Made by a program: the position numbers and the translations under genes
Shown: positions 22,401-33,252 of the stretch, one piece after another
How positions within the stretch are numbered: position 1 is the stretch's first letter
How the letters are laid out: every line of letters begins with the position of its first letter
Assembly: GCA_020726505.1 (NCBI GenBank)
Contig: JAHLEZ010000003.1
Span: forward strand, 3,038,001 to 3,102,000
Direction: 5' to 3'
Length of the DNA stretch: 64,000 nt
Source of the DNA: Leptodontidium sp. MPI-SDFR-AT-0119
Taxonomy: Eukaryota; Ascomycota; Leotiomycetes; Helotiales; Leptodontidiaceae
Notes under the pieces: generated by a model
The model's database searches: none
Seen by the model: only the letters and a program-made list of their open reading frames with translations
Told to the model about the DNA's origin: nothing

Positions 22401-25333
22401 TTCATCCTCGCAGCTTGCACAATCTTTGGTTGGTGAAAGTCAACCGCCGAGCTTCATGCAAATTTTCTTCTAGAAGCCTCGCCTCGTGCTTTTCAACAGT
22501 CTCTTCTTCGATTGAAACTCCAAACGCCTGGGATCAATCTTGTTCTCGTGGCCCTGAGGTACAAGGACCCTGGTGGTTCCCAAAATGGAGGTCAGCAGCC
22601 TCACTGCATAATATTTCCGCAATTTGGGTAGAATTTCGGAAAGAACATGCCACGTCGCCGTCATTTTGTGCCTGAAGATTGGCCGTGGCCCTCTATTCCA
22701 TGCATCTGCAACAGGCTTGTACGTGTTTCCCATGTTCAAGATTTGATCATGCATTTTCTGCAAGGCGCTCAAAACTGATAGACTTAAACTTTTGACTTCC
22801 TTGGCTTAACCGTCATACGAACTCTCCCCACGGTGCCTCAACCTGGCTTATACGAATAGTCGCGGTAACCGCCAGCGGTTCTCATATCTGAACAACCTTT
22901 GATGAAGATGAAGAGAGTTTCTTGGCCGTTCATTTCCCTGCAACATCGGTTGGCTCGTCATCAATTAAGCTTTCACCTGCAAGCAAATGCGACGCATTAG
23001 CTGTGAGACAGCAAATCAAATCGCATCATCACAAGCACGCGTCATCTTCTTGTTCGTTGTTACGAGTTTGCAATCTTCCACAGGTTCGTCATATCTTCTT
23101 CATCCCCCACGGCGATACCTTGGCGCTAGGATTCACGACCATGGATCTCACTTCTAGCCAATTACTTCCTCGCATCTAGTATATACACATCCGACGGAAA
23201 TGTCCCTTGAGGATACAGGTTTAATAGCGCCGGCACGGATAACGGAAAACGAAATCTCATCCATACCCCCTCCCCTGAAGACAGAAAGCCAGCCAGCAAC
23301 AGAAAGCTTAATCGAACTCCAATGCCATACCACCACCCCATACCCAGAGCGTCACCTCCACGGGTCGCCTATCTCGCAAACTAAGGCCGCATGCAGAATA
23401 TGAAGGGTCTTGGCATCTTAGAATATGTGTTTCAAAGGGTATGAAACAAGGAAAGCGAATCACGAGAACCCTATTAGACGTCCCGGCATTTCCGATGCTA
23501 CCGCACTATCTATTACAATCGCATCCGAGAAATTTTTGATCCTAACACTTCTTTTTCGATCATTTCCAGACATCAACCGATCTTGGCGGGCTTACGGACA
23601 TTATTTACTTACTCAGAATACTAGCCTCCGAATCTAGCAAACAAATAGTCTTTCACTAAATACTACCCTCCAAGACTCAAAATACAGATGAAAGAACCAC
23701 TTCAAACCGCCGCGCGAGCTGCTACTGCCACTTGGCGCCATGGTGACCCCACTTCCCGAACAGACGGCGACGGGGATGTGCCCAATTTAAGAAATTGTGT
23801 GCTAGGTTGCACGAACTTAGTGTCCGGGATTTGAGTGCAACTTTTGCAGCATCTCTTTCTTTTCTCCGATCATCACTCACGCCTTCACCCAGTGCTGCAA
23901 CTAAATCATCGCCGAAAAAAAAACTCTTCATCACCTCATGTTGGTGAAGGCGAAAACCCCGAATCGAATAGGGGAGTCATCACATGCGCCGCCGACTTTC
24001 GTTCTTGATGCAACGAGTGAGCAAGTTTTCAGAAGTGATGGTATCATTCGATGGCATGCCTTAGTCGAAGTTAATTCTCGCCCGAGTTTTGTTTTATTGT
24101 GGAGTGTGGCTCAGTACATTCTAGTCTGGCAGGTGTTCAGCAAAGCCATTCAGCCCAGCCACAGGGGGGGCTGGCGTCCGCTTGTCTCCCCAGAACGGCC
24201 TTCTAATCATTGAGTCTATTTCTCATGACAGCGAGGGTTGGCGGCTGTCATGATTCAGGGAGGAGTTCTACCATTTTTCTATTTCTTCTCCGGCTGGTAC
24301 TTTTCCTGTTCTTCCAAGCCATTTTTCAATCCCCGACACACACCGAGACGGCAGATACGGAGTCTACCGTTTACAATTCCCAGTTTGCGCTTGAGCTCGG
24401 GCGAGTTTCGAGATTCCTTCGTCTTGTCGTCGTCTAGATAAAGTAGATGGTGGTGCACCGTCTTATTGGATGCTTGTCAGCTGGTCCTGTACAGGGCAGC
24501 TCTCTTGGCATCGGGATGTGGCTTGCTTTGTGCTTCCTTGCCCCTCCTCGCCTGAGCGGAGTGGTTCTTCTCTAAACCGTTGCAGAACCTAAACATAAGG
24601 GCCGCAAAAAGTGAGGTTGTCATCGATTTGCCTTACGCTGCTGACATGAATGACACGGCACGGCACGGCAGATCATCGGTTTGCAGATGCCGTACCATAC
24701 GTAAATACGACTCTCAGCTTGAGCGGTATGGAACGGTACTGTTAGTGTTAGTGTTAGCAAATACGTCCTAGCTGTGGCGTTAGGCGATAAGATTTCAAAA
24801 AGTGTGCCTCACACCGCTACGACTCCAGTCTCGACTGCGACCACGGCGGCGACCTACTTTCAAGGGGCTGTCTACCTACCTACCACGATGATGCATTCCT
24901 TCCTTCCTTGCGCTGCGATGCGTTGTGTTGCATTGCGTCTTCCATTTGCCATTCGCTTTTTTTCACTCTCAATTGAAATGAGATTTTTGTTCTCTTCAGT
25001 CCAAAAAATAAAGGGGGGGAGGGAAAGGGGGGGTGTACGGGCACAGGTCCACGATTCCCCAGCAGTGCAGGCGCAGTGCAGTTGCATACTTCACACTTCA
25101 TACTTCAACAGTCAAAGCTGGATAAGCAGGCTGCTCGTCAATCATCGTGAACGACACGAACAAAGCGAAACTAAACGAAATGAAATGAACAATCTCGACG
25201 CCAGCCAGCCAAGTAGCCGCGCGACGCGAAGAAGAGAAAATAATAAATGTGAAGAACGGTTAGGTTAGGTTTGGGTTAGACGCATGGAGGAGAGGAGAGT
25301 TTGTTGACCGCTTTATTGTTTACGCTTTACGTC

Positions 25334-25372
25334 CACTTTCCTTTTCCTTTTCCTTTTCCTTTTCCTTTCCTA
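25334..25372. repeat. (CTTTTC)n pyrimidine array
   Basis: Tandem CTTTTC hexamers continue into a longer imperfect C/T-rich tract to about 25445. Confidence 0.9.
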
Positions 25373-25913
25373 TCCTTTCCTCACCTTTCCATTCCTTTCC
25401 ATTCTTTTCTCTCATCCACCCCTCCCTCCCTCCCTCACTCCCTCCTCCTCATGCCGAACAAATGAACGGCCGATCGAGAGGGATGGATGGTATTCACACC
25501 CCCTTTCTCAGTCGGCATTTTTTCCTTGGCTGGTCGGTTCATTGGGTAGTTGGGCACTCTGATATGTGCCGTTTTCTCATGGCTTTCGTGCCTTTCTATG
25601 ACGGCAGCGGCAGCGGCAGCCTCAGCGTATTGTAGTGTGGTGTAAGGTCCTGGCTTCGGGTGCTGGGTGCCGAGTGCCGAGGGCTTGATTTGACGGGCTT
25701 GATTTGACGGGCTTGTTTAGAGGTATGTGAACCTGATGTGTGGTTTTATTTTTTAGGTGGGGAAATTGCACTTTTGTCTCTTTTATTTTCGGATGTTTTT
25801 ATTTCCCCGTTTATTACAGCTGCTCTGCGGGGTCTTTCGGCTCTTTTTTTCTTTCTGGTTTGTGGTTTTGGAGGGGGGGTTTTTTGTGGCGTAGAGGGGT
25901 TGATTGTTGGGCT

Positions 25914-25935
25914 GGGGGGGGGGGGGGGGGGGGGG
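25914..25935 (+). repeat. Poly-G run of 22
   Basis: Twenty-two consecutive G residues are followed 15 bp later by the TGCAG array. Such a run could fold as a quadruplex and is also prone to assembly error. Confidence 0.9.
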
Positions 25936-25950
25936 CTAGGCTGGGTTGAA

Positions 25951-25976
25951 GTGCATTGCAGTGCAGTGCAGTGCAT
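25951..25976. repeat. (TGCAG)n pentanucleotide array
   Basis: Four to five GTGCA/TGCAG units; the same pentamer family as at 18004 and 26200. Confidence 0.9.
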
Positions 25977-26199
25977 CGTCGCGTGCGCTGTTCGACATTA
26001 CATGGTATTCCTTTAGACCGATCTAAAGCGTCATGTCATTCTTGCATTGCTTTTTTCATGTGCGTTATTTTCCGAGCAACTTGTTTGTTATTGTTATAAT
26101 GTTTTTATTATTATTTGTTCACTCTTTCGCAAGGGGATGGAGAATGGAATATGCGGTCTCGTTTCTTTTTAATTCCTTGGTTTTAATGTACGTGGACGT

Positions 26200-26225
26200 A
26201 CAGTACAGTGCAGTGCAGTGCAGTG
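26200..26225. repeat. (TGCAG)n pentanucleotide array, second copy
   Basis: CAGTACAGTGCAGTGCAGTG units lie 225 bp from the previous array and are then followed by GTGTGGTGTGG. Confidence 0.9.
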
Positions 26226-27490
26226 GTGTGGTGTGGTATAGTATAGTTAGTATAGTATGTATGTTTGGACCAAAAGTCGAGTCCTGACCGCCAACCGTTG
26301 ACCGCTGATATGGCATCACTCTGCCTTGGATGCGTTGCAGCTTTGCATTTTGCTTCAATGCAGAAAGGAGTCATAGTTGTGGTAGAGAGTAGAGATGCAT
26401 GGTGAGAATTCGCTTTCCTGACCGCCAGACGCTGATGTCGTCTTACTGACCGTGAGCGGTGTCGGGTGTCGGCAAGGTTTCGGTTTCAGCATCGGTAGGT
26501 ATCGGGTGCCGGTTGGATGGCATGAGGTATTTGTTTGTATGGGGTGGAGGAAAGGGAATTAGTTCTGAGGCCCGGTGTAGTGGTGTAGGTATTGGATGTT
26601 TCGGTGGGTGAAGGATCTTTTGCAATATTATTTTGGGGGGGTGGTGCTGTTGGAGTTCCATGGGTTCAGGGGCTTATGATTTTGGTCTGTGTTTACTTTG
26701 GTGCGCTTAAATTGTTTGAATGTTGAATGTTGTCAATATACGAATTTGTATTAAGATTTCGTAGTGAGTGTTTTAGAAATGTTTCTGCTCTCGTAGCTTC
26801 ACTCAATTTTCTTGGAGTAAAATGAAAGCTCATATGATCTTCGCCCACAGTACTAGTTTTCAATCAAGTTCCTGTTGTTTTTCTTCACTTAATATTTGGC
26901 CTAGGTATATCCCAACGTGTTCTATTGCACGATCCCGGATATCTCTAGCACCTCCTCAAGTCTTCGTCCGACGCAATAGTCTGGCCCATGAAATCCGTAA
27001 ATGTATTCTTGAATTCCATCTGCTCAACAGCCACGCGATACTCTTAGGGTCCAACTTGCAAGAATAGAAGCGGGCCTTCGCGGCAGGAAGTTTTTCGTTG
27101 GTGGGTGTTTCTCTGGTGGATTTACTTGTGGTTAGTGAGTTGTCGAGGGAGTATCGGTTTTTAAAGTTAGTTTTACTCTTTAGGTTTCATTCTCGGTTCG
27201 AAGGATGAATTACGTGGAAAGGGGTTGACTGGTGGAAAATGCTGCAAACATGGGAGAGCTCATGTTAGGTTTTTGCAACAACTTGGGCTGAGAAGGTTGC
27301 TGGTGGGCTGTCGTTCGAGATGAGCCTGAAGAAACCTATCCTGATTATGATGGCACATTTTGGACTCTGGATCTTCATTCTTCTGTTTGATGCGGGGTGA
27401 GTAAGGGTTCGTATTTCGAGAGTCTCTTGTTTACTTATTTCAATTTTTTTTTTTCAAAGTTTATTCAACGGACTGCAAGGCTTCATGTCA

Positions 27491-30143
27491 TCATGTAGTA
27501 CCCATACCCTCTTCCATTAAAACAGTAGCCATCCACCCACCAATCGGCCACACACGCCTCTTCTCAAATGTCCTATCAGCCCATTCCAAATACTTCAGCT
27601 CAGCATTCTCACTCTCCTTCTCAACACCAACATCTCCCGACTCATCAGACCCCTCTCCGTACCCATTTTTACTCTCAATACTTCTCACGATACTCATCAG
27701 AACAGACTGAGTAGGTGCTTCATACAGACCAGCATGCTGCTTCCGCCTCGTCTCTCTACTCTCGCTGTGCGAAATATTCAACATCATCAACCGCACAACC
27801 CGCCAACCGATCATGAAAGTTTTGAATCCCAGAATCGTGGTAAAAGGGTCTTCTAAACACTGTGATGAGTTAATCGAGAGGGGTGGCGTGTTCATCTCCC
27901 GCAAAACCTGGCCGAGATTGTCCACAATGCGGAAAACGTCTTGGTCGTCGTAGATATCGCGGTGGCCTTTAGCGCGAGGTTTGCCGAGTTCCCAGTGTGC
28001 TGAAAAGAAATGTTAGCTTGGATCAGTGAGGGAGAGATAGAAGTAACTAACTGGATATCGCGGCGGGGATGTTACACTCGACGATTCCTGTTGTCAGGAG
28101 GGCGTCTTGGTGTGTTAAGCAGAGTGCTGTGTAGTGCCAGGCAATCCATACAGAGTGCCACAGAGACCTGTTACTTGCGTATTCCTTTGTACAGCTAACG
28201 TTGATTGACTGTCGTTTCGGTATAAGATCTAGATGATGGAGTCAGCAAATCCAAACTTAGTCGTTCGTGTACTTTTAGGTACATGTAATCTTACCCGCGA
28301 GATTCATGAGAGCTTGTAGAATAGGACCTCGATGCTCTTCAGTAAGCATCGTCAGATTATGCCTATTCTTCTCATTGCCAATATTCGAATACAGGAAAAT
28401 GCTCGCAGAGATAACTTCTCGAGCCATCATCTGTATCTGAGCAACCAGGATCAAAGCAGCGAACGGGGAATACCACAATATCTTCAACTGTTGGTCGCGG
28501 TGTCCTCGATGGATCAGATGCATCATGCTCTCGTATAGGAGTCCTTGTCCTGGTCGCGGCTCCGAGTTGCCGTTACTGTCGTCTTCCTCGCTAAATGAGG
28601 AGAGCTCTTCTTGTCGCAAGGAATTCCACGTTTCGGGGGAGAGGGCCGACCAGAAGTGCTCGCGGCAGGGTAACTCGTATTTGATCTCCATGGCTGACAG
28701 GATGGGTTTGATGTTGCACGTCACAGCCATTTGTGAGTCCATGTAATATATTGAGTGCACAATTCTACGCTTGTATGAGTATCAATGTTTTGAGGCAGCA
28801 TACCGCGGGCAATAGTTCTGTGATGCAACTCACCGTAAGCGAGACTCGATTGCGATGAAGTTATTCCACTGCTCGTGTACGGAAGTCGTAATTTGTCCTG
28901 ACATGGGTTCGTTCAAACGCTCCTCAGTGTGGCTTGGCTGAAGCATAGACGCACTTCGAGTCCCATCCACGAGTCGACGATGGATCTTCTGCGCGAATAA
29001 GAAAAGCCCATCGTTGCAACTGTACATGGCGAAATACTGGAACAGGAGCAGAGCTTGAGACACCCATAGCTCCTTGAAACGCGAAGTATCTCGTTCTATC
29101 TACGAGTAGTTAGCGATGGTCATGTAAAGGGAGAGCCCCCGACCGATCTTACATAGGCGCTGAGAAATTCGTATCCGGATTTGAAGAACGTTTTGCTGAC
29201 GGCGTAGTCATTCTCCGGTGCGTCGTAGACGGCACCAAGACATGCCACGGCTTGAAGGAGGGGTATTTGAGTAGAAGTGATGTCGAAAGTTGGTTTATGT
29301 AGGAAGGGAAAGGTAGGGTGGAACTTTTCGAAATAGGTGGCTATGTATTGTGGTATCCTGGGGGTGATTTGGTTAGTTTCGCGAAATTTCAGGAGGGAAA
29401 TCGCTCACAGCATGAAGCCGATTGAATCTTGGAGGGGAGAGATGTAAATATCATCTTGGACAGCTTGTTCTTCCTATAGAAGTAAGGTGATCAGAATCAA
29501 TATATCCCAAGGATTTCTTGACTGTGCTTACGGTTATGGGAAGTATTTCAGGCTCCAAGCTTGAATTGGGGAGCGGGTGCTGCGATGCCGTCTCTTGTAT
29601 TTGGACTTCATCGGCATGGTGTTTCTTCATATGCCGGTTTCTCAAATCACTGCAAGCTAGTCAATTAGTCACCCTAGCAGTAGCATACCTACCGGAGAAT
29701 AGACTGCATCAAATATTCTCCATTGGGGCGCCAGTGGGTGTTTCGGAACAACGAGAGTCGAAATCAACCCACTGAAGCAAAACCTTGAGTTATGGAACTG
29801 AATTACAAGAAATCTAATGACTAACTTTCTTGAGAATAAGATATCGCAGTGAGCACATTTGAGAAGTTGAGTATTGTTATTCCGATGTACTGCCGCCGTT
29901 TGGATTGTCAACAAACGCGTCCTTAACCAAGCCCGCCTCGGTATGGTATCTCGCACCTGAACGTGTGTGTCGCTTAAGATTCTCCTAAAACAAACAACTT
30001 CAGAAATCTCGCCTTTGGGATACATTGAGGGCACAACATACACGTCTAGTGAAACTCTTGGAGCAAGCTGCACATTTGAATGGTCGAATATTTGACTCGG
30101 TACTGTCCCCCACTTCTGGCTCTCCGAGTTGTATGTCCATCAT
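27491..30143 (-). CDS. C2H2 two-finger + Fungal_trans regulator (TF1)
   Basis: Nuclear transcription factor. The ten exons are 30143-30042, 29984-29957, 29889-29826, 29649-29532, 29473-29409, 29357-29153, 29099-28834, 28764-28295, 28228-28052 and 27999-27491 (667 aa, in frame throughout). Finger 1 is CAACSKSFTRRENLKRH and finger 2 CAHCDILF followed by SRNDLRNRHMKKHH, within residues 24-80. After a variable linker comes the Fungal_trans (PF04082-type) domain, starting around IPQYIATYFEKFHPTFPFLH and running through AIESRLR, YYMDSQM and EIKYELPC. The start is a doubled ATG (30143 or 30140). Helix residues at -1, 2, 3, 6 are R,E,N,R in finger 1 and R,D,L,R in finger 2, which predicts 5'-GNGGAG-3'. 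It is paralogous to the gene at 35597 (exons 28, 64 and 205 nt identical in size) and divergent from the dioxygenase gene. Confidence 0.9.
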
Positions 30144-30587
30144 TTGATTGTGAGCACTTGCACGGAGAAGGAAAGGAGGCGCTGTAGATTCGAGATTCGT
30201 GATCCAAGTTCGTTTCAGCGATGAAGATGTTGAGATGATGGCAGAAACTTATCCATGAGCTTGCTGTCGCGAATGTGATGTATCATGAATCAATCAACTT
30301 TGATTGGCCTCTTCTGCCTTATCTTGGCCTAGCTGCATCTGTACAAGCGGATTTAAAGTGCTTTTCTATATTGAGTCGCGCTATGAATATTAAGCAAAGT
30401 ACCCCCTCTTCATAAAAGTGATAGATTTGTTCTGCTTTGAAAAGAAGAAGAAAACCCCCCTGTCTTTCAACACTGTGTATAAATCAGCTTTATCATGCTC
30501 GAAGAACTTTGTTCCAACCCCCTTTTCTAAGCGAGTTCGTGGAGAAGATCTGATCAAAATTGGCCGGAAGCTTGGCCGCGGTCAAAA

Positions 30588-30597
30588 TTGGGGTATA
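30588..30597 (-). promoter_or_regulatory. ATACCCCAA element
   Basis: TTGGGGTATA on the plus strand is the complement of the TACCCCA element repeated in the 45-50.6 kb promoters. It lies 397 bp before the dioxygenase start. Confidence 0.35.
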
Positions 30598-30690
30598 GCC
30601 CCCATTCTTCACGTGAGATACAAGAGAGGAACCCGGGGAACGATTTATCATTACTTTGGTAGGCACTATTACTCTTTCCTGACCGGGGCC

Positions 30691-30701
30691 GGGAGGAGCT
30701 C
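30691..30701 (+). promoter_or_regulatory. GGGAGGAGCTC cluster element, copy 1
   Basis: GGGAGGAGCTCC continuing to CACC lies 294 bp upstream of the dioxygenase ATG. It is one of nine GAGGAGC cores in promoters between 30.7 and 38.8 kb. Confidence 0.65.
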
Positions 30702-30742
30702 CACCTTCACTCACCCGCACCACCAAATCAAGTCTGGGTAGG

Positions 30743-30770
30743 CATCTTGGAGCCGTGCTCCTCCAAGATG
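30743..30770. promoter_or_regulatory. Inverted repeat with GAGGAGC core
   Basis: Perfect 10-bp arms CATCTTGGAG and CTCCAAGATG are separated by 8 bp. The GAGGAGC core (minus strand, 30757-30764) spans the spacer and the right arm. It lies about 220 bp upstream of the dioxygenase ATG. It could be an operator for a dimeric factor or a terminator-like hairpin; the promoter position favours an operator. Confidence 0.5.
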
Positions 30771-30984
30771 ATTTTTAGCTCCTGCTCCGATGAATGCCTC
30801 AACCCGTCGCCGATCCCGCACAAAATGAGCTGAGAGCGCTGAAGATATTGATTGTAAGTGGCGTATTTATTAGCACAATTCCCTCCTGAGGAGTACACAG
30901 CTCGTTCAGCCTCAAGCAAGTCTTCCTTTCAGCAAGAATCACGAATAGCATCCATCAACGTTTTCAATTACTTTCACTTCCAAG

Positions 30985-32309
30985 ATGGCAGCCCAAATCC
31001 CATTACCTCCTTACACGATCCCACAGCCAACTAAAGAAGCTTGTGCGTAGAGAAGAGCCCTCCCTTTTATGATGATCACTGACTTTAAATCTTCAAGTGG
31101 AGTACGTGAAGCTCGAGAACATCGACCTTTCCAAGTTCGAGGATCCAATCGGAAGAAAGGAAATCGCTGAGCAACTGTTCAAAGCTGCAACTGGACATGG
31201 ATTTCTCACTCTCACCAACCATGGGATTAGCGATGAAGTTTACGCTCGCCAGATGGAGCTGGCCAACGCAACCATGACTTTGTCCCCAGAGGAAAAGGCA
31301 CCCTACGAAGGTTCGCCCTCATCATGCCTTAGATTTGAAGTCTCATTACTGACGACCGCAAAGTTACTCCTGAAGAAGATGCTCGTGGCTTGTACGTTGG
31401 GTTCAAGCCCGCCGGTCCCCTGGGTCACAAGGGCGGCTTCCCCAAACAACTTGATCACTACAACATCCTCGTCCATGATCCTCAAAACCGTCAGCACCCA
31501 GCCATAATCAGACCGCACATGAACGAGATCTACGATGTCATGACTTTCATTCGAGTAAACATCTTGAAGAAGCTACTTACTCTTGTGGCTATGATTCTTG
31601 AAGTCCCAGAGGAAGAAGTTTGGGCGACACATTCTGAAGGCGGCTCAAAAACCGAGTACATCAGATATGCAAGTATCTCATTACCTTACACACAGTCAGC
31701 TTGGACTAATAATCTCAGATGCTATGCGAACCGCGATCAAAGGAGGAAAGCGAGAAGTATCGCGATATCTTCCTTTCTGGTCACACTGATTGGGGAACCT
31801 GGACATTCCTTTTCTCCCAGCCAATTTCAGCTCTTCAAGTTTTGGATCACAACGATGGGAGGTACAAATGGGTCGAGCATGTTCCAAAAGCACTCATCAT
31901 CAATTTCGGCGAGGCGCTTGAGCTCTTGACAGGCGGTCTTTTCAAAGCTACGATCCATCGGGTCGTCCAGCCCCCTATGGACCAGAGGCATCTGAAGCGA
32001 ATTGGTGTAATCTACTTTGCCAGACCTTGTGATGATAGACGCTTGGAGCCCATCGAGAATTCACCCCTGTTGCAGCGAATGGGGGCAGACAAGCACATCG
32101 AGGACAGAGTGTTTTGTATGGCGGATTATCTGGATGCACGGAAGCATGGGTACAAGCGCATTGAGTTTGATCTTGACAGACCAAGGGACGAGAAGAAGCA
32201 TGCGGACTTCTTTGATGGTGAATACCCAGATCCCGAGAACCACCAGAGTCTAGGCAAGTTCGATAATGTTCCAAGAACAACCTATGTCATCCCAACGATG
32301 AAGGCATAG
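30985..32309 (+). CDS. 2-oxoglutarate/Fe(II)-dependent dioxygenase
   Basis: Isopenicillin-N-synthase-like oxygenase that couples 2OG decarboxylation to substrate oxidation; the substrate is unknown. Exons are 30985-31042, 31098-31310, 31364-31668 and 31719-32309 (388 aa, in frame). The N-terminal DIOX_N part includes EQLFKAATGHGFLTLTNHGI. The iron triad is H214 and D216 (GHTDWG) and H272 (ATIHRVVQPP), and R286 is the probable 2OG-binding arginine (KRIGVIYF). Intron 3 (31669-31718) begins with GC (TAT|GCAAGT) and is required to join SKTEYIRY to MLCEPRSKEES in the frame the family shows. No signal peptide is visible, so it is probably cytosolic. It is the first enzyme of the GGAGGAGC-linked cluster and is divergent from TF1. 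Confidence 0.92.
31669..31718 (+). other. GC-AG intron in dioxygenase gene
   Basis: The donor is TAT|GCAAGT and the acceptor CTCAG. A GT donor 3 bp later would shift the frame away from the conserved GHTDWG exon, so GC is the only donor that fits. Confidence 0.8.
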
Positions 32310-32861
32310 TCTAATTTGGTGATGTGGAGGCAAGCATAGAGGGCAAGGATTCTTATGAATGCGCATCTTTCAAGCAAAACAATTTATTTTCCCTTGGCAC
32401 ATCATCACTCGACTTTCAATGAAATTGCCTTCTTTAGTACCTGAAGCAGCTATTTCTGTATCCAGGACTTACAGTAGCACGTAGCTTGACATGGCCATAA
32501 CTTTTCTGTCCGTAAATGCTTGTGCAACACTGACAAGCGATGCTCTATCTATGCTTTGGCTACGGAACTACACACGGAGACAAAATACCACTCAGAAATT
32601 CTCCCCTTTTCTCTCCTTTTTGCAACAGTTTTACTTCTTCATAGTTGTTGATCCGTGAACTTTTACCGCCGCGGCCAACCCCCGCACGTTTGCTCACCCC
32701 CACTATTCTGAGAGAGGATCCGGAGAATACGACTTGTGCTCATATCCACGTAATTCCTAATCTGTATCTGAGGGAGCACAGATAAATTCACAAGAAAATA
32801 CCCTGGGAATGGCTGACGAACTTCTATGCAAGGAGAGGAGTCAGTTGACTTGAATTAGGAA

Positions 32862-32883
32862 GGAGGAGCTTTGGAGGAGCTCC
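32862..32883 (+). promoter_or_regulatory. Tandem GGAGGAGCT elements, copies 2 and 3
   Basis: Two copies stand 11 bp apart (about one helical turn): GGAGGAGCT at 32862-32870 and GGAGGAGCTCC at 32873-32883. They lie 391 and 380 bp upstream of the transporter ATG. Confidence 0.65.
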
Positions 32884-33028
32884 ATCCACAATCCCTGTCA
32901 AGATACCAAACTCTATGTCAATGCGATGTGGAGCGCGAATATGACAGATAACGAACCACGATTATTTTGCGGGGAGATTGAGTAACTGCTAGAAGAGATA
33001 AGGGCTTGCCTTCTTCAGGATCCCTGTT

Positions 33029-33037
33029 GGGAGGAGC
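33029..33037 (+). promoter_or_regulatory. GGGAGGAGC element, copy 4
   Basis: GGGAGGAGC followed by GTACG, 224 bp upstream of the transporter ATG. Confidence 0.6.
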
Positions 33038-33252
33038 GTACGAGATAAACAACAACACCACAGACTCCAAGATTCAAGACAGCATGCAGTGTTATCTGGC
33101 TGCCTCAGCCCAACGAGTGGAAGGTTGACTATATATCACAGGCATGCAGCTACTTCTTGCGACCTGAACCATCGACTCATCGAAGCTTTCCGAGCCTCTC
33201 GACTTTCTTGTCCTCGCAAGTTAAAAGTTGGAATACCAAAATTCGGATCAAG

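Larger units (their letters stand above)
16726..27490. other. 10.8-kb region with no supported gene
   Basis: This lies between the bZIP start and the end of the first C2H2/Fungal_trans gene. Many short open frames occur on both strands, but none shows a recognisable domain or an exon chain that holds frame. It contains several pentanucleotide and tetranucleotide arrays, a 22-bp poly-G run, a C/T-rich microsatellite and many scattered GTACTG/CAGTAC pieces. The first part probably holds the long leader and promoter of the bZIP gene. Confidence 0.55.
30144..30984. promoter_or_regulatory. Divergent promoter, TF1 / 2OG dioxygenase
   Basis: An 841-bp region between divergent genes. It carries the GGAGGAGCTCC element at 30691, a second GAGGAGC core inside a 10-bp inverted repeat at 30743-30770, and a TTGGGGTATA element at 30588. 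All lie closer to the dioxygenase start than to TF1. Confidence 0.65.
32310..33252. promoter_or_regulatory. Dioxygenase 3' region and MFS promoter
   Basis: A 943-bp gap with three GAGGAGC cores (32862, 32873, 33029) ahead of the transporter gene. The C-rich stretch near 32680-32705 holds GGCCAACCCCCGC. No gene was seen. Confidence 0.55.

Noticed and set aside
25258..25285. Telomere-like GGTTAGGTTAGGTTTGGGTTAG
   Set aside because: There are only two to three units and they are not TTAGGG; the flanks are ordinary, so it is a chance repeat and not an interstitial telomere.
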